From: Sporosarcina sp. BI001-red
Lineage (GTDB): Bacteria > Bacillota > Bacilli > Bacillales_A > Planococcaceae
Length of the DNA stretch: 64,000 nt
NCBI RefSeq assembly: GCF_003384035.1
Contig: NZ_QQAK01000010.1
Location: forward strand, 124,001 to 188,000
Direction of reading: 5' to 3'
A model generated the notes under the pieces. That model had not been told where the DNA came from. It saw only the letters and a list, made by a program, of their open reading frames with translations, and did not search any database. Positions 36,884 through 46,497 of the stretch are shown one piece after another. Numbering within the stretch: position 1 is the stretch's first letter; every line of letters starts with the position of its first letter. The translations under genes were made by a program, and so were the position numbers.

Positions 36884-37504
36884 GTGAAGACATTTGAAAC
36901 GCTTGATGAAGCTAAGAAAAAAAGAATTATGGATGCAGCAATACATGAATTTGCGGAACATCCTTATGAACAAGCATCGACGAATCAGATTGTGAAAGAA
37001 GCTCGTATTGGGAAGGGGATGTTGTTTCACTACTTTGATACGAAACAAGCTCTTTATGAGTATTTAGTCGACCGTGCGCTTCATGTGATGGAAGAGTTGT
37101 CCGCACAATATATAGATGGTTCCGAGCCTGATTTCATCGAGAGGATGAAAGGGTCTGCCAAGTTGAAGATGGATGTATACCGTTTACACCCGGACTTATT
37201 TCATTTCATTGGTCAAGTGGTTTTGGAGAAGGAGTCGAAAATTCCGAAGGCGCTTGCTGCTCGATTGGAGAAGATGCAACAGGACGGGTTGACGAGTTTG
37301 TTCAGCGGAATAGACACATCCAAGTTTCGGGATGATGTACCTGCCGAAGAAGTGATGAAGCTGATTAGCTGGTCGATTGAAGGATACGGGAAGGAGCTAC
37401 TTGTAAAGCTGGATGGACAGACCTTTGTAGAGTTGGAAATGGATTCGTATATTGAAGAGTTTTATACGTTTCTTAGTGTTTTGAGGAGAATTTATTATAA
37501 ATAG
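36884..37504 (+). CDS. TetR/AcrR-family transcriptional repressor
   Basis: A 206-residue regulator with N-terminal TetR HTH (about 10-55): RIMDAAIHEFAEHPYEQAST, NQIVKEARIGKGMLFHYFDT. The C-terminal ligand domain is poorly conserved. GTG 36884 follows AGAGGTGA. It is first in an operon with an ABC exporter, and the three upstream GACC-N5-GGTC dyads are its probable operators. It most likely derepresses the exporter when the exported compound is present. Confidence 0.87.
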   Translation: MKTFETLDEAKKKRIMDAAIHEFAEHPYEQASTNQIVKEARIGKGMLFHYFDTKQALYEYLVDRALHVMEELSAQYIDGSEPDFIERMKGSAKLKMDVYRLHPDLFHFIGQVVLEKESKIPKALAARLEKMQQDGLTSLFSGIDTSKFRDDVPAEEVMKLISWSIEGYGKELLVKLDGQTFVELEMDSYIEEFYTFLSVLRRIYYK

Positions 37505-37514
37505 GGGTGTGATG

Positions 37515-38423
37515 ATGCCAATACTCGAAGTGAAAAAAATGACGAAGACGTTCGGGAAGTTTAAAGCGCTCAATGGTGTGGAGTTGGAAGTGAGGAAGGG
37601 CGAAGTGTTTGGATTCATCGGACCAAATGGCGCCGGGAAATCGACAACGATAAGAGTACTGTTGGGCCTGTTGAAGAGAGATGCAGGGACAGCGACGATT
37701 TTCGGTAAAGACGTTTGGACGGATGCCGTTGCGATTCATCGAAAGATTGCCTATGTGCCTGGGGATGTGAATTTGTGGCCGAACTTGACAGGTGGGGAAG
37801 TCATAGATCTGTTTGCTAGTTTACAAGGCAATGTTAATGCAAAACGCCGTGAGGAATTGATTGCGAAGTTTGACCTGGACCCTTCTAAAAAGTGTCGGAC
37901 GTATTCGAAGGGGAATCGGCAGAAGGTTGCACTAGTTGCAGCTTTTGCATCAGATGCAGAACTATTCATCCTAGATGAGCCTACATCAGGCCTCGATCCA
38001 TTGATGGAACGCGTTTTTCAACAGTGTGTAGAAGAGGTAAAAGCTGAGGGGAAAAGTGTGTTACTTTCAAGCCATATCCTATCAGAAGTGGAGCGGTTGT
38101 GTGATCGCGTCGGGATTATCCGACAAGGAGTCATCGTGGAATCGGGGACACTTGCTGAACTGCGTCATTTAACTCGTACGAAACTGGTTGTGGAGCTGAA
38201 TTCGCCAGCAAAAGGACTTGAAGAGATAGAGGGTGTCCATGAGTTGACAAAAACTGGAGAGGGGTGGTCGTTTCAAGTGGATAGTGGGAGAATCGAGGCC
38301 GTCATGTCATACTTGAGTCCGTTTGGGATCCGAAAGCTGGAAAGTGCACCACCGACTCTCGAAGATTTGTTCATGCAACATTACGGGAATGTAGATGGAA
38401 TTGCTCAAGAAGGAGCTTCCTAA
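37515..38423 (+). CDS. ABC exporter ATP-binding protein
   Basis: A 302-residue ATPase of the drug/antibiotic exporter type. Walker A is GPNGAGKST, signature YSKGNRQKVALVAAF (the SKGN variant common in these exporters) and Walker B LFILDEPTSGLDPL. The C-terminal extension is about 70 residues. ATG 37515 is seven bases from GGGG; GTG 37509 and ATG 37512 are alternatives. The stop overlaps the permease start (TAATG). Confidence 0.88.
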   Translation: MPILEVKKMTKTFGKFKALNGVELEVRKGEVFGFIGPNGAGKSTTIRVLLGLLKRDAGTATIFGKDVWTDAVAIHRKIAYVPGDVNLWPNLTGGEVIDLFASLQGNVNAKRREELIAKFDLDPSKKCRTYSKGNRQKVALVAAFASDAELFILDEPTSGLDPLMERVFQQCVEEVKAEGKSVLLSSHILSEVERLCDRVGIIRQGVIVESGTLAELRHLTRTKLVVELNSPAKGLEEIEGVHELTKTGEGWSFQVDSGRIEAVMSYLSPFGIRKLESAPPTLEDLFMQHYGNVDGIAQEGAS

Positions 38424-40018
38424 TGGGGCATTCAATGAGAGGGAGCGGTATTCTATCGAAGTTCATCATCCGGCGTGATATCGTCCGATTATTGCTTTGG
38501 GTCGTGAGTATTTCAATTGTGACTTTGGCAGTTCCTCCTGCATTTCAAGAGTTATATCCTACGCAGGAACAACGTAATGTGATGGCTGAAACGATGAGGA
38601 ATCCGGCGATGACTGCTATGGTCGGACCTGGGAACCTGGAACACTATACGCTCGGTGCAATGACGTCGCATCAGATGTTGTTACTGACGGCTGTTGCCGT
38701 GGCATTAATGAATATTTTACTTGCCGTGCGCTTTACGAGGGCTGAAGAGGAAGCAGGGATTACGGAAATGATTCGATCCCTTTCCGTAGGTCGCCGTGCA
38801 CCGCTGATTGCTGCCATGAGTGTGTTGGTTGGTTTAAATTTGGTGCTCGCAATTGTCACTTGGCTGGGGTTAGTGAGTTTGGGAATGGAGGGTATGGATA
38901 GTGTCGGGTCACTTGTTTATGGACTGACGCTTGGTGGCACTGGAGTGTTTTTTGCAGGAGTAGCTGTTGGTTGCGCACAACTCGCAGAAAGTGCACGCGG
39001 GGCCACGAGTCTTGCAATGATCATACTTGTAATCTCGTATATGATCCGCTCGGCAGGGGATGTCTCTGAATCAGTATTGTCCTGGTTCTCTCCGTTAGGC
39101 TGGGTGACGTTCGTGCAACCCTTCAGTGACAATAATGGGTGGCCGATTGTATGTTTCGTTGTTAGTAGTGTTTTGTTAGCATGGCTAGCATGGAGTTTAC
39201 AGGGCAGGCGTGATCTGGGGGCGGGTTTCATCCATACGAAGCCTGGTCGGACTCATGCTTCTGCATACTTGACCAATCCGCTTGGACTCGTGTTGCGACT
39301 GCAACGGACGGGAATAATTATTTGGTCAATCGGAATGCTTGTGCTTGGAATTTCGTACGGTTCCGTACTTGGAGACCTGGAGTCTTTTTTTGGTGGAAAT
39401 GAATTACTTAAGAATATGCTTGCTGGGAATTCAAATCGACCTGTTGCCGAACAGTTTTTACCTATGCTGATGCTCGTCCTAGCATTCATCGCTACCATTC
39501 CTGGAATACTTGCGATGCACAAAATAGCAGGTGAGGAGAAGAATGGGCGAATCGATACTATTCTAGGGCGTTCGATCTCGCGCGTACGTCTCATAGGGGC
39601 GTATGTATTTGTCGCAATTATGATTGGAGTTGTGATGAATACTTTGGCGGCAATCGGATTGTGGATAGCGAGCAGAAATGTGATGGATGAGCCACTTTCC
39701 TTGGTAATTGTCTTTGGAGCAAGCGCTGTCCAACTTCCCGCGATTGCAGTGATGATTGGTTTGAGTGCGTTATTCATCGGTATCGCACCTAGATGGAGCT
39801 CCCTAGTCTGGCTGTATGTCCTCTACTCATTTGTCACGCTGTATTTGGGGAGTTTGTTCCAAGTTCCCGAATGGGCAACGCTTCTATCACCATTCGGATG
39901 GGTTCCTGAGTGGCCGATAGAATCGATGAATTGGATCGCAGAAGGCAGTTTGTTAGCGATCACTGTAATTTTCCTGATAATCGGGATGTATGGCTACCGG
40001 AAAAGAGATATTCAATAG
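38423..40018 (+). CDS. ABC-2 type exporter permease, two-half large form
   Basis: A 531-residue permease with about 12 hydrophobic helices in two similar halves, like permeases annotated for tetronasin-type antibiotic efflux. Each half holds a loop with EEEAGITEMIRSLSVGRRAP or EEKNGRIDTILGRSISRVRL, which resemble each other and support internal duplication. It works with the ATPase encoded just upstream. The substrate is unknown. Confidence 0.85.
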   Translation: MGHSMRGSGILSKFIIRRDIVRLLLWVVSISIVTLAVPPAFQELYPTQEQRNVMAETMRNPAMTAMVGPGNLEHYTLGAMTSHQMLLLTAVAVALMNILLAVRFTRAEEEAGITEMIRSLSVGRRAPLIAAMSVLVGLNLVLAIVTWLGLVSLGMEGMDSVGSLVYGLTLGGTGVFFAGVAVGCAQLAESARGATSLAMIILVISYMIRSAGDVSESVLSWFSPLGWVTFVQPFSDNNGWPIVCFVVSSVLLAWLAWSLQGRRDLGAGFIHTKPGRTHASAYLTNPLGLVLRLQRTGIIIWSIGMLVLGISYGSVLGDLESFFGGNELLKNMLAGNSNRPVAEQFLPMLMLVLAFIATIPGILAMHKIAGEEKNGRIDTILGRSISRVRLIGAYVFVAIMIGVVMNTLAAIGLWIASRNVMDEPLSLVIVFGASAVQLPAIAVMIGLSALFIGIAPRWSSLVWLYVLYSFVTLYLGSLFQVPEWATLLSPFGWVPEWPIESMNWIAEGSLLAITVIFLIIGMYGYRKRDIQ

Positions 40019-40178
40019 ATATACGTGTGAATCGTTAAACGCTGGATATAGTGGAGTGTATAAGTATTGGATGATGTGGAAAGTTCTTATTTATATAAAA
40101 GCCATTAGGTGATTGATGGTCACTTCCAACTCTATCCTGTATAATGATATGTAGGAAATTAATGGGGTGTGAAAATGA

Positions 40179-40994
40179 ATGAAATCATTCGATCAATTTA
40201 TTAACTACATAACGGAACATACAGATGAACTAGCAACAACTATCGTTGAACGGGTTTGCAACCAGTTACCAACTGAAGTGCCTGAAGCTGAACAACAACA
40301 GGCATTACTCATGTACAAGGAGCTTTGGGAATCCTTAGCGGAATCATTGCGGGATGACCTATTTGAAATTCCTGAAGCACTCATGAAATGGAGTCGTAGT
40401 AACGCAGCCATGCAGACAGAAATTGGTGGAAAAATCTCTGTCATTGTTGATCGATATCCTCCTACACGTGCCGTGTTTTCGGACGTTCTCGTTGAAATTA
40501 GTGAAGACGTAGGTCTTTCCTTGAAGGAATTCGCTCGTGTCAACAAACAAGTGAACACTTTGATGGACATCAGTCTTAACGAAACTTATTACGCATTTGA
40601 ACGCCTTTCTGAGCTATATCGATCGGATACGGAACAGGAATTAGCACAACTATCAGCACCCATTGTCCCTGTGAAAGATGGCATCATCATTATTCCGTTT
40701 ATAGGTGAAATCACAGATGACCGCTCCTATGCGATTATGAACAATGTCTTACCTCGTGTAGCTTCGATGGATGTGATGTGTGCGATTGCGGATTTCTCTG
40801 GCCTCGTTTCAGTTGACGATCATGTAGTCCGTTCCCTTCATCAGATTGAAGATGCTCTCAGTCTGATGGGGATACAAGTCATTACTACGGGGCTTCGTCC
40901 GGAACTTGCACAGAAGATTGTCAATTCGGGTATGGATTTTGCGGGAACGGAATATTATGCAACTGTTAAACAGGCTTTGGAAAGTTTGTTGTGA
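40179..40994 (+). CDS. RsbR-like protein with C-terminal STAS domain
   Basis: A 271-residue stressosome-type co-antagonist. The N-terminal helical region (1-155) resembles the RsbR N-terminal fold. The STAS domain (about 160-270) has PIVPVKDGIIIIPFIGEITD and IADFSGLVSVDDHVVRSLHQ, and the segment where RsbR carries its phosphorylated Thr has Ser (ADFSG). The start is ATG 40179, after GGGGTGTG. No rsbS, rsbT or sigB lies nearby, so this is a stand-alone paralogue like RsbRB-RD. Confidence 0.82.
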   Translation: MKSFDQFINYITEHTDELATTIVERVCNQLPTEVPEAEQQQALLMYKELWESLAESLRDDLFEIPEALMKWSRSNAAMQTEIGGKISVIVDRYPPTRAVFSDVLVEISEDVGLSLKEFARVNKQVNTLMDISLNETYYAFERLSELYRSDTEQELAQLSAPIVPVKDGIIIIPFIGEITDDRSYAIMNNVLPRVASMDVMCAIADFSGLVSVDDHVVRSLHQIEDALSLMGIQVITTGLRPELAQKIVNSGMDFAGTEYYATVKQALESLL

Positions 40995-41011
40995 ATGGAT
41001 AGCTGGAAGTA

Positions 41012-41045
41012 CACGCGGTCTCTATCTTTTTAGAGTCCGTTTTTT
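41012..41045 (+). terminator. Terminator of the RsbR-like gene
   Basis: Imperfect stem pairing ACGCGG-CTCTA with TAGAG-CCGT, then TTTTTT. Confidence 0.65.
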
Positions 41046-41085
41046 GTGTGGCATTTTAGAGGTAACGTAAGTACAAAAAAGACAT

Positions 41086-41116
41086 AGAAAAACCAGCCGA
41101 ATGATAACGGCTGGTT
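41086..41116 (-). terminator. Terminator of the SHOCT-protein gene
   Basis: Perfect stem AACCAGCCG / CGGCTGGTT with an 8-base loop. A T-run follows on the minus strand. Confidence 0.88.
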
Positions 41117-41135
41117 CGCTTTATAGTGATTCTAT

Positions 41136-41444
41136 TCAGGATTGTATGTAGGTATTCCGTTTACTGCAAGTAAGAAGTCTATTTTGAACAGTTAGCTCGT
41201 CTTCAGTAAGCAGGCCAGATTCCCGTAAGTCCTTAAGTCGCTTCAGTTCGTTTGCTAAAAACTCTTGGCGAGCAGGACGTTGGATACGTTTCGTTTGTCC
41301 GAGTCGTTTCGTTTGGTTCCTGATGAAAGAGAAACCTGAATAAAGTGCGCAACATGTAAGAAGCAACACGATTCCTATTGTAATTGACTTTGTAAATCCC
41401 CAAGTGACTAGAAGGACAAAAATACCGAGAACAGACCAACTCAT
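41136..41444 (-). CDS. Small membrane protein with SHOCT-like C-terminal motif
   Basis: A 102-residue protein. Two hydrophobic helices (about 4-20 and 22-42) are followed by a basic linker, and the C-terminal ELKRLKDLRESGLLTEDEL matches the short SHOCT motif found at the ends of many bacterial membrane proteins. ATG 41444 has GGAGG upstream. Function unknown. Confidence 0.75.
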   Translation of the reverse strand: MSWSVLGIFVLLVTWGFTKSITIGIVLLLTCCALYSGFSFIRNQTKRLGQTKRIQRPARQEFLANELKRLKDLRESGLLTEDELTVQNRLLTCSKRNTYIQS

Positions 41445-41656
41445 CTAGTTCAACCTCCACTGCGTGATAAGACTATCTTATCTAGAAAAGGGGGAAATGT
41501 ATACAGTCCTAAAGAACCATATCCATTTAATTTAAAGGTTTTGTTTGTCCGAATAAATTTCTAAGTGTGGACAAATGTAAGACTTTGTAATTAATGACTA
41601 AATATTTAATGAAATCCAATTTGAACTGTACCTTTCATAGATGTTTTGAAAAACGT

Positions 41657-41686
41657 TTGTCTTCTTTATCATTCAAACTGTATAAA
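41657..41686 (+). promoter_or_regulatory. Possible promoter of the SLH-SGNH gene
   Basis: TTGTCT, 18-bp spacer, TATAAA, about 55 bp before the start codon. The rest of the 296-bp gap between the divergent genes is AT-rich with no other feature seen. Confidence 0.4.
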
Positions 41687-41740
41687 ATTAGTCGATATAA
41701 AATAAAACGTACGTAACAATTTGTAACAGGAGGAAATGAA

Positions 41741-43054
41741 TTGAAGAGAGAAGCAAAAACGTATCGCAAATGGGCGGTACTGATCGTTTTGACGTTGACC
41801 ATATCCTTCATATCACCAGTAATTGTAGAGGCAGATGGTTTCCGGGATGTGTCGCCTGTCTATAAAGAGGCGGTCACCTATTTAACAGAGAAAAACTATA
41901 CGAATGGAATCTCACCGACACTTTTTGGTACAGGAGACCCGATTACCAGAGGAAGTGCAGCGGTCATATTGGCGAACGCATTGGAGCTGCCGATGAGCCC
42001 TGCTGAATCACGCGAGTTTTTAGACGTTCCTGCACGTGCAGAGCAGGCTATCAATGCTTTGAAACAAGCAGGAATTATTCGTGGGAAAAGCAATTCCCAC
42101 TTCGGATTTACGGATTCGATTAAACGGGGCGAAATGGCATTGATGCTCAGCCACGCCAACGCGTATAACTTAACGGGTGATGCCTCTGGTATTGTGTTCC
42201 GCGATGTCAATAGTCGTTACGCAAGCGCAGTGGCGGGGTTGGTTGCTAATGGGATGACAAGAGGGAAGTCAGAAACTCGATTTGGAACGGATGATTTGTT
42301 GAAACGCGGAGAATTTGCAGTCCTTGTCTATCGTTCAGAAATGGACAAGCTGACGAAGTCCATGCCTAAGTCGTACAGCGCGATTGCGGATGAATTGAAA
42401 ACTGGAAACGTGAAGTCTATTAAACTAATCGGGGATAGTATTACGGCTGGTGCTGGAGGAGATGGGTATACGATTCCTGCAGATGGACGCGTGATACTAC
42501 AAGACGGGAAATCTACCTATCGGGAATCGTCTAAGCAGGCAGATACGTGGGCAAATCGGTTCCGTGCATATGTTGAACGTCCAGAGTTCGGTCAAGTCGA
42601 TTTCTTCAATGCAGGGATTAGCGGGAAGACGGCACAATGGTCACTAGAGCGTAAAGACAAGCTGATTTCATCAAAAGAAGATGTCGTTTTCGTCATGCTT
42701 GGTACAAACGACCGTCTCATCGGAGACCTCGATCAGTATGAGCAAACGATCCGCAAGTTGCTAAGCGAAGTGGACAAGCGATCGGAGCTCATGGTAGTCA
42801 TGGCTCCACCACCTTCAACACAGAAAATCGCAAACTATCAATTCTCTCCAGAAAGCATTAACAACTTGTTGAAGCGGATTAGCAGTGAAAATGGGTATGT
42901 GTTCGTGTCGCATTACGATGCTTTGAATGCATATCTTGCTCAGCATCCGGACAATTCATATGAGGATTTGATGGAATTAGATAGCCCACATCCAACGAGT
43001 ACGGGGTATGCTGTAATGTGGAATGCCATACAAGAGAAATTGTTGTTAGATTGA
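41741..43054 (+). CDS. Secreted S-layer-homology (SLH) protein with SGNH/GDSL hydrolase domain
   Basis: A 437-residue cell-wall protein. The signal peptide (about 1-32) ends near VEA. Three SLH repeats follow (about 33-80, 92-140, 152-200), each starting F(R/L)DV and closing with TRG, KRG or KRG. They anchor such proteins to pyruvylated secondary wall polymer. The SGNH esterase domain has GDSITAG (catalytic Ser), GTND and DSPHPT (Asp/His of the triad). TTG 41741 is seven bases after AGGAGG; an ATG at 41736 hits a stop at once. The substrate may be an acylated wall polymer or lipid; not determinable here. Confidence 0.88.
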   Translation: MKREAKTYRKWAVLIVLTLTISFISPVIVEADGFRDVSPVYKEAVTYLTEKNYTNGISPTLFGTGDPITRGSAAVILANALELPMSPAESREFLDVPARAEQAINALKQAGIIRGKSNSHFGFTDSIKRGEMALMLSHANAYNLTGDASGIVFRDVNSRYASAVAGLVANGMTRGKSETRFGTDDLLKRGEFAVLVYRSEMDKLTKSMPKSYSAIADELKTGNVKSIKLIGDSITAGAGGDGYTIPADGRVILQDGKSTYRESSKQADTWANRFRAYVERPEFGQVDFFNAGISGKTAQWSLERKDKLISSKEDVVFVMLGTNDRLIGDLDQYEQTIRKLLSEVDKRSELMVVMAPPPSTQKIANYQFSPESINNLLKRISSENGYVFVSHYDALNAYLAQHPDNSYEDLMELDSPHPTSTGYAVMWNAIQEKLLLD

Positions 43055-43091
43055 AAAAAGGTAACCCCCTTCAAGATTCTTAGAATCGAAC

Positions 43092-43126
43092 AAAAAAAGC
43101 CATCCTCTAAAAGGATGGCTTTTTAA
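43092..43126. terminator. Bidirectional terminator between the SLH-SGNH gene and nanE
   Basis: Stem AAAGCCATCCT / AGGATGGCTTT with a short loop, an A-run before and a T-run after. Confidence 0.9.
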
Positions 43127-43130
43127 TGTA

Positions 43131-43817
43131 TTAAGAATTTGTACGAGCATTTTGCAATTCATTAGCAAAGTTGCGGGTGATATCACGTGGTCGAGTAATC
43201 GCACCGCCTACTACAGCAGCGTAGACACCTAGTTCAAACACGCGTTTCAGCATGTCAGGTGTCGCAATATTGCCTTCTGCAATCACTGCTGCAGACACTG
43301 AACTCAATACTTCTTTTAAGAATGCAAAGTCATTGTTATATACTTTTTGACCTGTCGTGTTGGCTGTGTACCCGTGAAGAGTCGTCCCGATATAATCAAA
43401 GCCGAGCTGATCTGCGTGAATTGCTTCTTCCACGGTCGCAATATCTGCCATAAGCTCTACATTCGGTGCAGTTGCGCGAACATAGTCAACTAATTCCCTT
43501 AGCGTCTCTGCAGGACGTGTCGCGAGCGTTGCGTCCATTGCGATCACTTCGCAACCGCTTGCGAGTAATTCATCTACCTCAGTATGGGTTGCTGTAATGT
43601 AGACCTCTGATCCTGGATAGTTCCGTTTCACAATGCCGATTACCGGAAGTGAAACTTCTTGTTTAATGGCTAAAATATCTTCTTTTGAATTGGCTCGAAT
43701 CCCTTTAGCCCCACCTTGGAACGCAGCAAGTGCAAGCTTACTCATGATGAAAGATGAGTGTAACGGCTCATCTTCGAGTGCTTGGCAAGAGACGATCAAG
43801 TCTGATGGTAAATGCAT
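43131..43817 (-). CDS. nanE: N-acetylmannosamine-6-phosphate 2-epimerase NanE
   Basis: A 228-residue TIM-barrel epimerase converting ManNAc-6-phosphate to GlcNAc-6-phosphate. Family segments include [33 protein letters not shown] and [15 protein letters not shown]. The ATG has AGGAGG seven bases upstream. It lies 12 bp downstream of the PTS gene, in the same operon, suggesting the PTS brings in ManNAc or a sugar processed to ManNAc-6-P. Other sialic acid genes (nanA, nanK) are not in the window. Confidence 0.92.
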   Translation of the reverse strand: MHLPSDLIVSCQALEDEPLHSSFIMSKLALAAFQGGAKGIRANSKEDILAIKQEVSLPVIGIVKRNYPGSEVYITATHTEVDELLASGCEVIAMDATLATRPAETLRELVDYVRATAPNVELMADIATVEEAIHADQLGFDYIGTTLHGYTANTTGQKVYNNDFAFLKEVLSSVSAAVIAEGNIATPDMLKRVFELGVYAAVVGGAITRPRDITRNFANELQNARTNS

Positions 43818-43829
43818 ATGAGTTCCTCC

Positions 43830-45383
43830 TTATTGCTCTAAAATTTCTTCTACTTCGTTTTTAATAACAGAAACTTGAGGACCATATACGACTTGGACGC
43901 CAGTACCGTTCATAATGAACCCTTTACTGCCTGTCGATGGGAAAACCTCTTTCTTCACGAGTTCCGGATCTTTTACCGTAACCCTTAATCGAGTTGCGCA
44001 GTTATCGAGGTCAAGAATGTTCTCTTTTCCTCCAAACGCATCGATGATTGTATGTGGGCGGCTCGCTTGAGGATCAATAGATGATTGACCGTCAGCGGGT
44101 TCAACAGCTCTTTCATCTTCACGTCCAGGTGTTTTAAAGTTGAACTTGCGAATCATGAACTTGAAAGTGAAGTAGTACAGGAAGAACCAAACGACCCCAA
44201 TCGGAATGACATACATCCAATTCGTCTTCGCCTCACCCTGGAACACTCCGAAGAGCATGAAATCGATGAATCCACCAGAAAATGTCTGGCCGATCGTAAT
44301 ATTGAAAATGTCAGCCAACATGAATGCGAGTCCGTCAAATACAGCATGGACTACGTATAGAGCAGGTGCGATGAATAGGAACGAGAACTCAAGTGGCTCT
44401 GTAATTCCTGTCAAGAAAGAGGTCAAGGCTGCAGAAAGCATAAGACCGCCGACGACTTTTTTGTGTTCTGGCTTCGCTGTGTGATAAATCGCAAGAGCTG
44501 CACCAAGAAGACCAAACATCATTGTAATGAAACGACCTGACATGAAGCGAGAGGTGCCTTCAAAGAATCGTTCTGTCGTTGGATCACTTAGTTGGGCAAA
44601 GAAAATGTTTTGCGTTCCTTGAACAAGATGACCCCCGATCTCAAGCGTTCCACCCAATCCTGTTTGCCAAAATGGTAAGTAGAAAATGTGGTGCAATCCG
44701 AAAGGTCCAAGCATACGTAAGATGAAACCATACAAGAATGTACCGATGACACCCGTCTCGTTGACCAAGTTACCAGCTTCTGAGATTAGGTTTTGGAATA
44801 GTGGCCATACAAAATACAGGATTGCTCCGAGTATGATGGATGAAAATGCCGTTACAATTGGTATGAAACGGGAGCCCCCAAAGAAACCTAAATACTGAGG
44901 CAACTCGATTTTGTTGAATCGATTATGCAGCATACCGGCCATGATCCCGATAACAATACCGCCAAATACGCCCATCTCGAGCGTTTGAATGCCTAAAGCA
45001 GATCCTTGTCCGACAGCGGCTAGATTGTCAGTTGCGAGTGAATCGGTAATGATCAAGATCGCGTTAATGGTCGCGTTCATGACTAAGTAACCGACAAGTG
45101 CTGCAAGTGCGGCAGTCCCTTTATCGGAGCGGGCAAGTCCGATTGCAATACCGACCGCAAAGATGACTGGGAGATTGGCGAATACAATACTACCCGCGCT
45201 ACTCATTATGGTAAATAGTGCTTGTAAGTAAGACTGATCTAAAATTGGAAAAGAACTGATTGTATTAGGGTTGGATAACGCGCCCCCGATTCCTAGAAGT
45301 AAACCAGCGGCAGGTAAAATGGCAATGGGCAACATGAATGATTTTCCGAATTGTTGCGCCTTGCCGAAAAAGTTTTTCATCAT
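43830..45383 (-). CDS. PTS sugar transporter EIICB (glucose/N-acetylglucosamine class)
   Basis: A 517-residue permease. The EIIC domain (about 1-400) has KNFFGKAQQFGKSFMLPIAI and the GITEPLEFSFLF motif of the glucose superfamily. The EIIB domain (about 440-515) carries phosphorylated Cys in LDNCATRLRVTV. There is no EIIA domain, so a IIA from elsewhere must phosphorylate it. ATG 45383 follows AGGAGG; the frame extending to 45461 would cross the cre site. With nanE downstream, N-acetylmannosamine is a reasonable but unproven substrate. Confidence 0.88.
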   Translation of the reverse strand: MMKNFFGKAQQFGKSFMLPIAILPAAGLLLGIGGALSNPNTISSFPILDQSYLQALFTIMSSAGSIVFANLPVIFAVGIAIGLARSDKGTAALAALVGYLVMNATINAILIITDSLATDNLAAVGQGSALGIQTLEMGVFGGIVIGIMAGMLHNRFNKIELPQYLGFFGGSRFIPIVTAFSSIILGAILYFVWPLFQNLISEAGNLVNETGVIGTFLYGFILRMLGPFGLHHIFYLPFWQTGLGGTLEIGGHLVQGTQNIFFAQLSDPTTERFFEGTSRFMSGRFITMMFGLLGAALAIYHTAKPEHKKVVGGLMLSAALTSFLTGITEPLEFSFLFIAPALYVVHAVFDGLAFMLADIFNITIGQTFSGGFIDFMLFGVFQGEAKTNWMYVIPIGVVWFFLYYFTFKFMIRKFNFKTPGREDERAVEPADGQSSIDPQASRPHTIIDAFGGKENILDLDNCATRLRVTVKDPELVKKEVFPSTGSKGFIMNGTGVQVVYGPQVSVIKNEVEEILEQ

Positions 45384-45415
45384 AACTACACCTCCTGGAA
45401 ATATTTTTAATAGAA

Positions 45416-45431
45416 TAGCAAACGCTTTCAC
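45416..45431 (-). promoter_or_regulatory. CcpA catabolite-responsive element (cre)
   Basis: On the minus strand TGAAAGCGTTTGCT, matching the consensus WTGNAANCGNWNNCWW at 15 of 16 positions. It lies 33 bp before the PTS start, in the divergent promoter region, so carbon catabolite repression of PTS-nanE is likely. Confidence 0.78.
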
Positions 45432-45528
45432 TATTGTCAATGTATGAGACTGTATTTTCAAAGTGATGTTTGCGATTTTGGGCTATGCTATGATGATAGA
45501 AAGACCAAGGTGTGAAAGGATTTGGACA

Positions 45529-46323
45529 ATGGATTTTAAAAATCGACTGCAAAAGCACAATGCGGAGTTCACTGAGAACGATCGTAAAATCGCAGAACAC
45601 TTACTGAACGAAAAGAATATCGAACAGAAATCAATCACAGATCTTGCTGAGGAGATCGATGTATCACCTTCTAGTATCACCCGTTTTTGCAAAAAAATTC
45701 GGTTTGCCAGCTTCCAGCAAATGAAGTACGAATTGCTTGCGACTCGCACCGAAAAACATTCTAAAAATGAAGAAGTGGAACGTGTAGCAACTTATTATAT
45801 GTCCATTATTGCCTCTACCCAACAATTTATGGACACAGAACAAACGGAGCGAATTGCAACTGATCTCATCAATGCGAAACGGGTCCTTTTTTGTGGCGTT
45901 GGCAACTCGGGGTTAATTGCCCAGGAATTCAATAGCCGAATTGAGCGGATGGGGATTGACTCGACAGCAATTACGGATGCGCACGGGATGGTTATGAAAA
46001 GTGCCTTATTACACGAAGAGGACGTTTTTATGTGTTTTTCCTATACAGGTAAAACAAAAAGCGTGTTGGACGCTACGCGGCAGGCCAAAAGTAGTGGGGC
46101 GCGAGTTATTGTCATTACAACAAATCATGCCGAAGAGTTAACAGCGCTTGCTGATGAAGTCGTGCTAGTTTCGAATCATGTTTATGTGGATGATGAAAAA
46201 TTCATCAATACACAAATCTCCAGTTTGTTTTACTTGGATGTGCTGACTTATCGGCTGCTGGGAGACGAACAGTTATTGAATCAGCGTAACAAGACTCTGG
46301 AAGCACTTAAACGTTTTGGATAA
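45529..46323 (+). CDS. RpiR/MurR-family regulator of the PTS-nanE operon
   Basis: A 264-residue regulator: HTH_6 domain (about 15-75, EEIDVSPSSITRFCKKIRF) and SIS sugar-phosphate-binding domain (about 105-240, LFCGVGNSGLIAQEFNSRIE, FSYTGKTKSVLDATRQAK). It is divergent from the PTS gene, so it probably controls PTS-nanE with an amino sugar phosphate as effector. ATG 45529 follows AAAGGA; the in-frame extension to 45463 overlaps the promoter region. Confidence 0.85.
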   Translation: MDFKNRLQKHNAEFTENDRKIAEHLLNEKNIEQKSITDLAEEIDVSPSSITRFCKKIRFASFQQMKYELLATRTEKHSKNEEVERVATYYMSIIASTQQFMDTEQTERIATDLINAKRVLFCGVGNSGLIAQEFNSRIERMGIDSTAITDAHGMVMKSALLHEEDVFMCFSYTGKTKSVLDATRQAKSSGARVIVITTNHAEELTALADEVVLVSNHVYVDDEKFINTQISSLFYLDVLTYRLLGDEQLLNQRNKTLEALKRFG

Positions 46324-46343
46324 ATAAATCGAATATGCTGTCA

Positions 46344-46381
46344 AACCCAAGTTTTCGAACATAGGAACTTGGGTTTTTTTA
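46344..46381 (+). terminator. Terminator of the RpiR gene
   Basis: Stem AACCCAAGTT / AACTTGGGTT, 13-base loop, TTTTTTT. Confidence 0.9.
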
Positions 46382-46497
46382 TGGTGTGGAAAATACTCAT
46401 TTCTAGGTCTTTTTTAGATTGCAGGGGTTTGAAATTCATCGTGAGGGGTAAAACTGTTAAGCACATAAAATTGAGCGATTTAGTGAGGATGGTCATT

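Noticed and set aside
40175-40204. Nine-codon open frame overlapping the RsbR-like start
   Set aside because: It shares the ribosome binding site but begins four bases earlier in another frame; no evidence for a leader peptide function.
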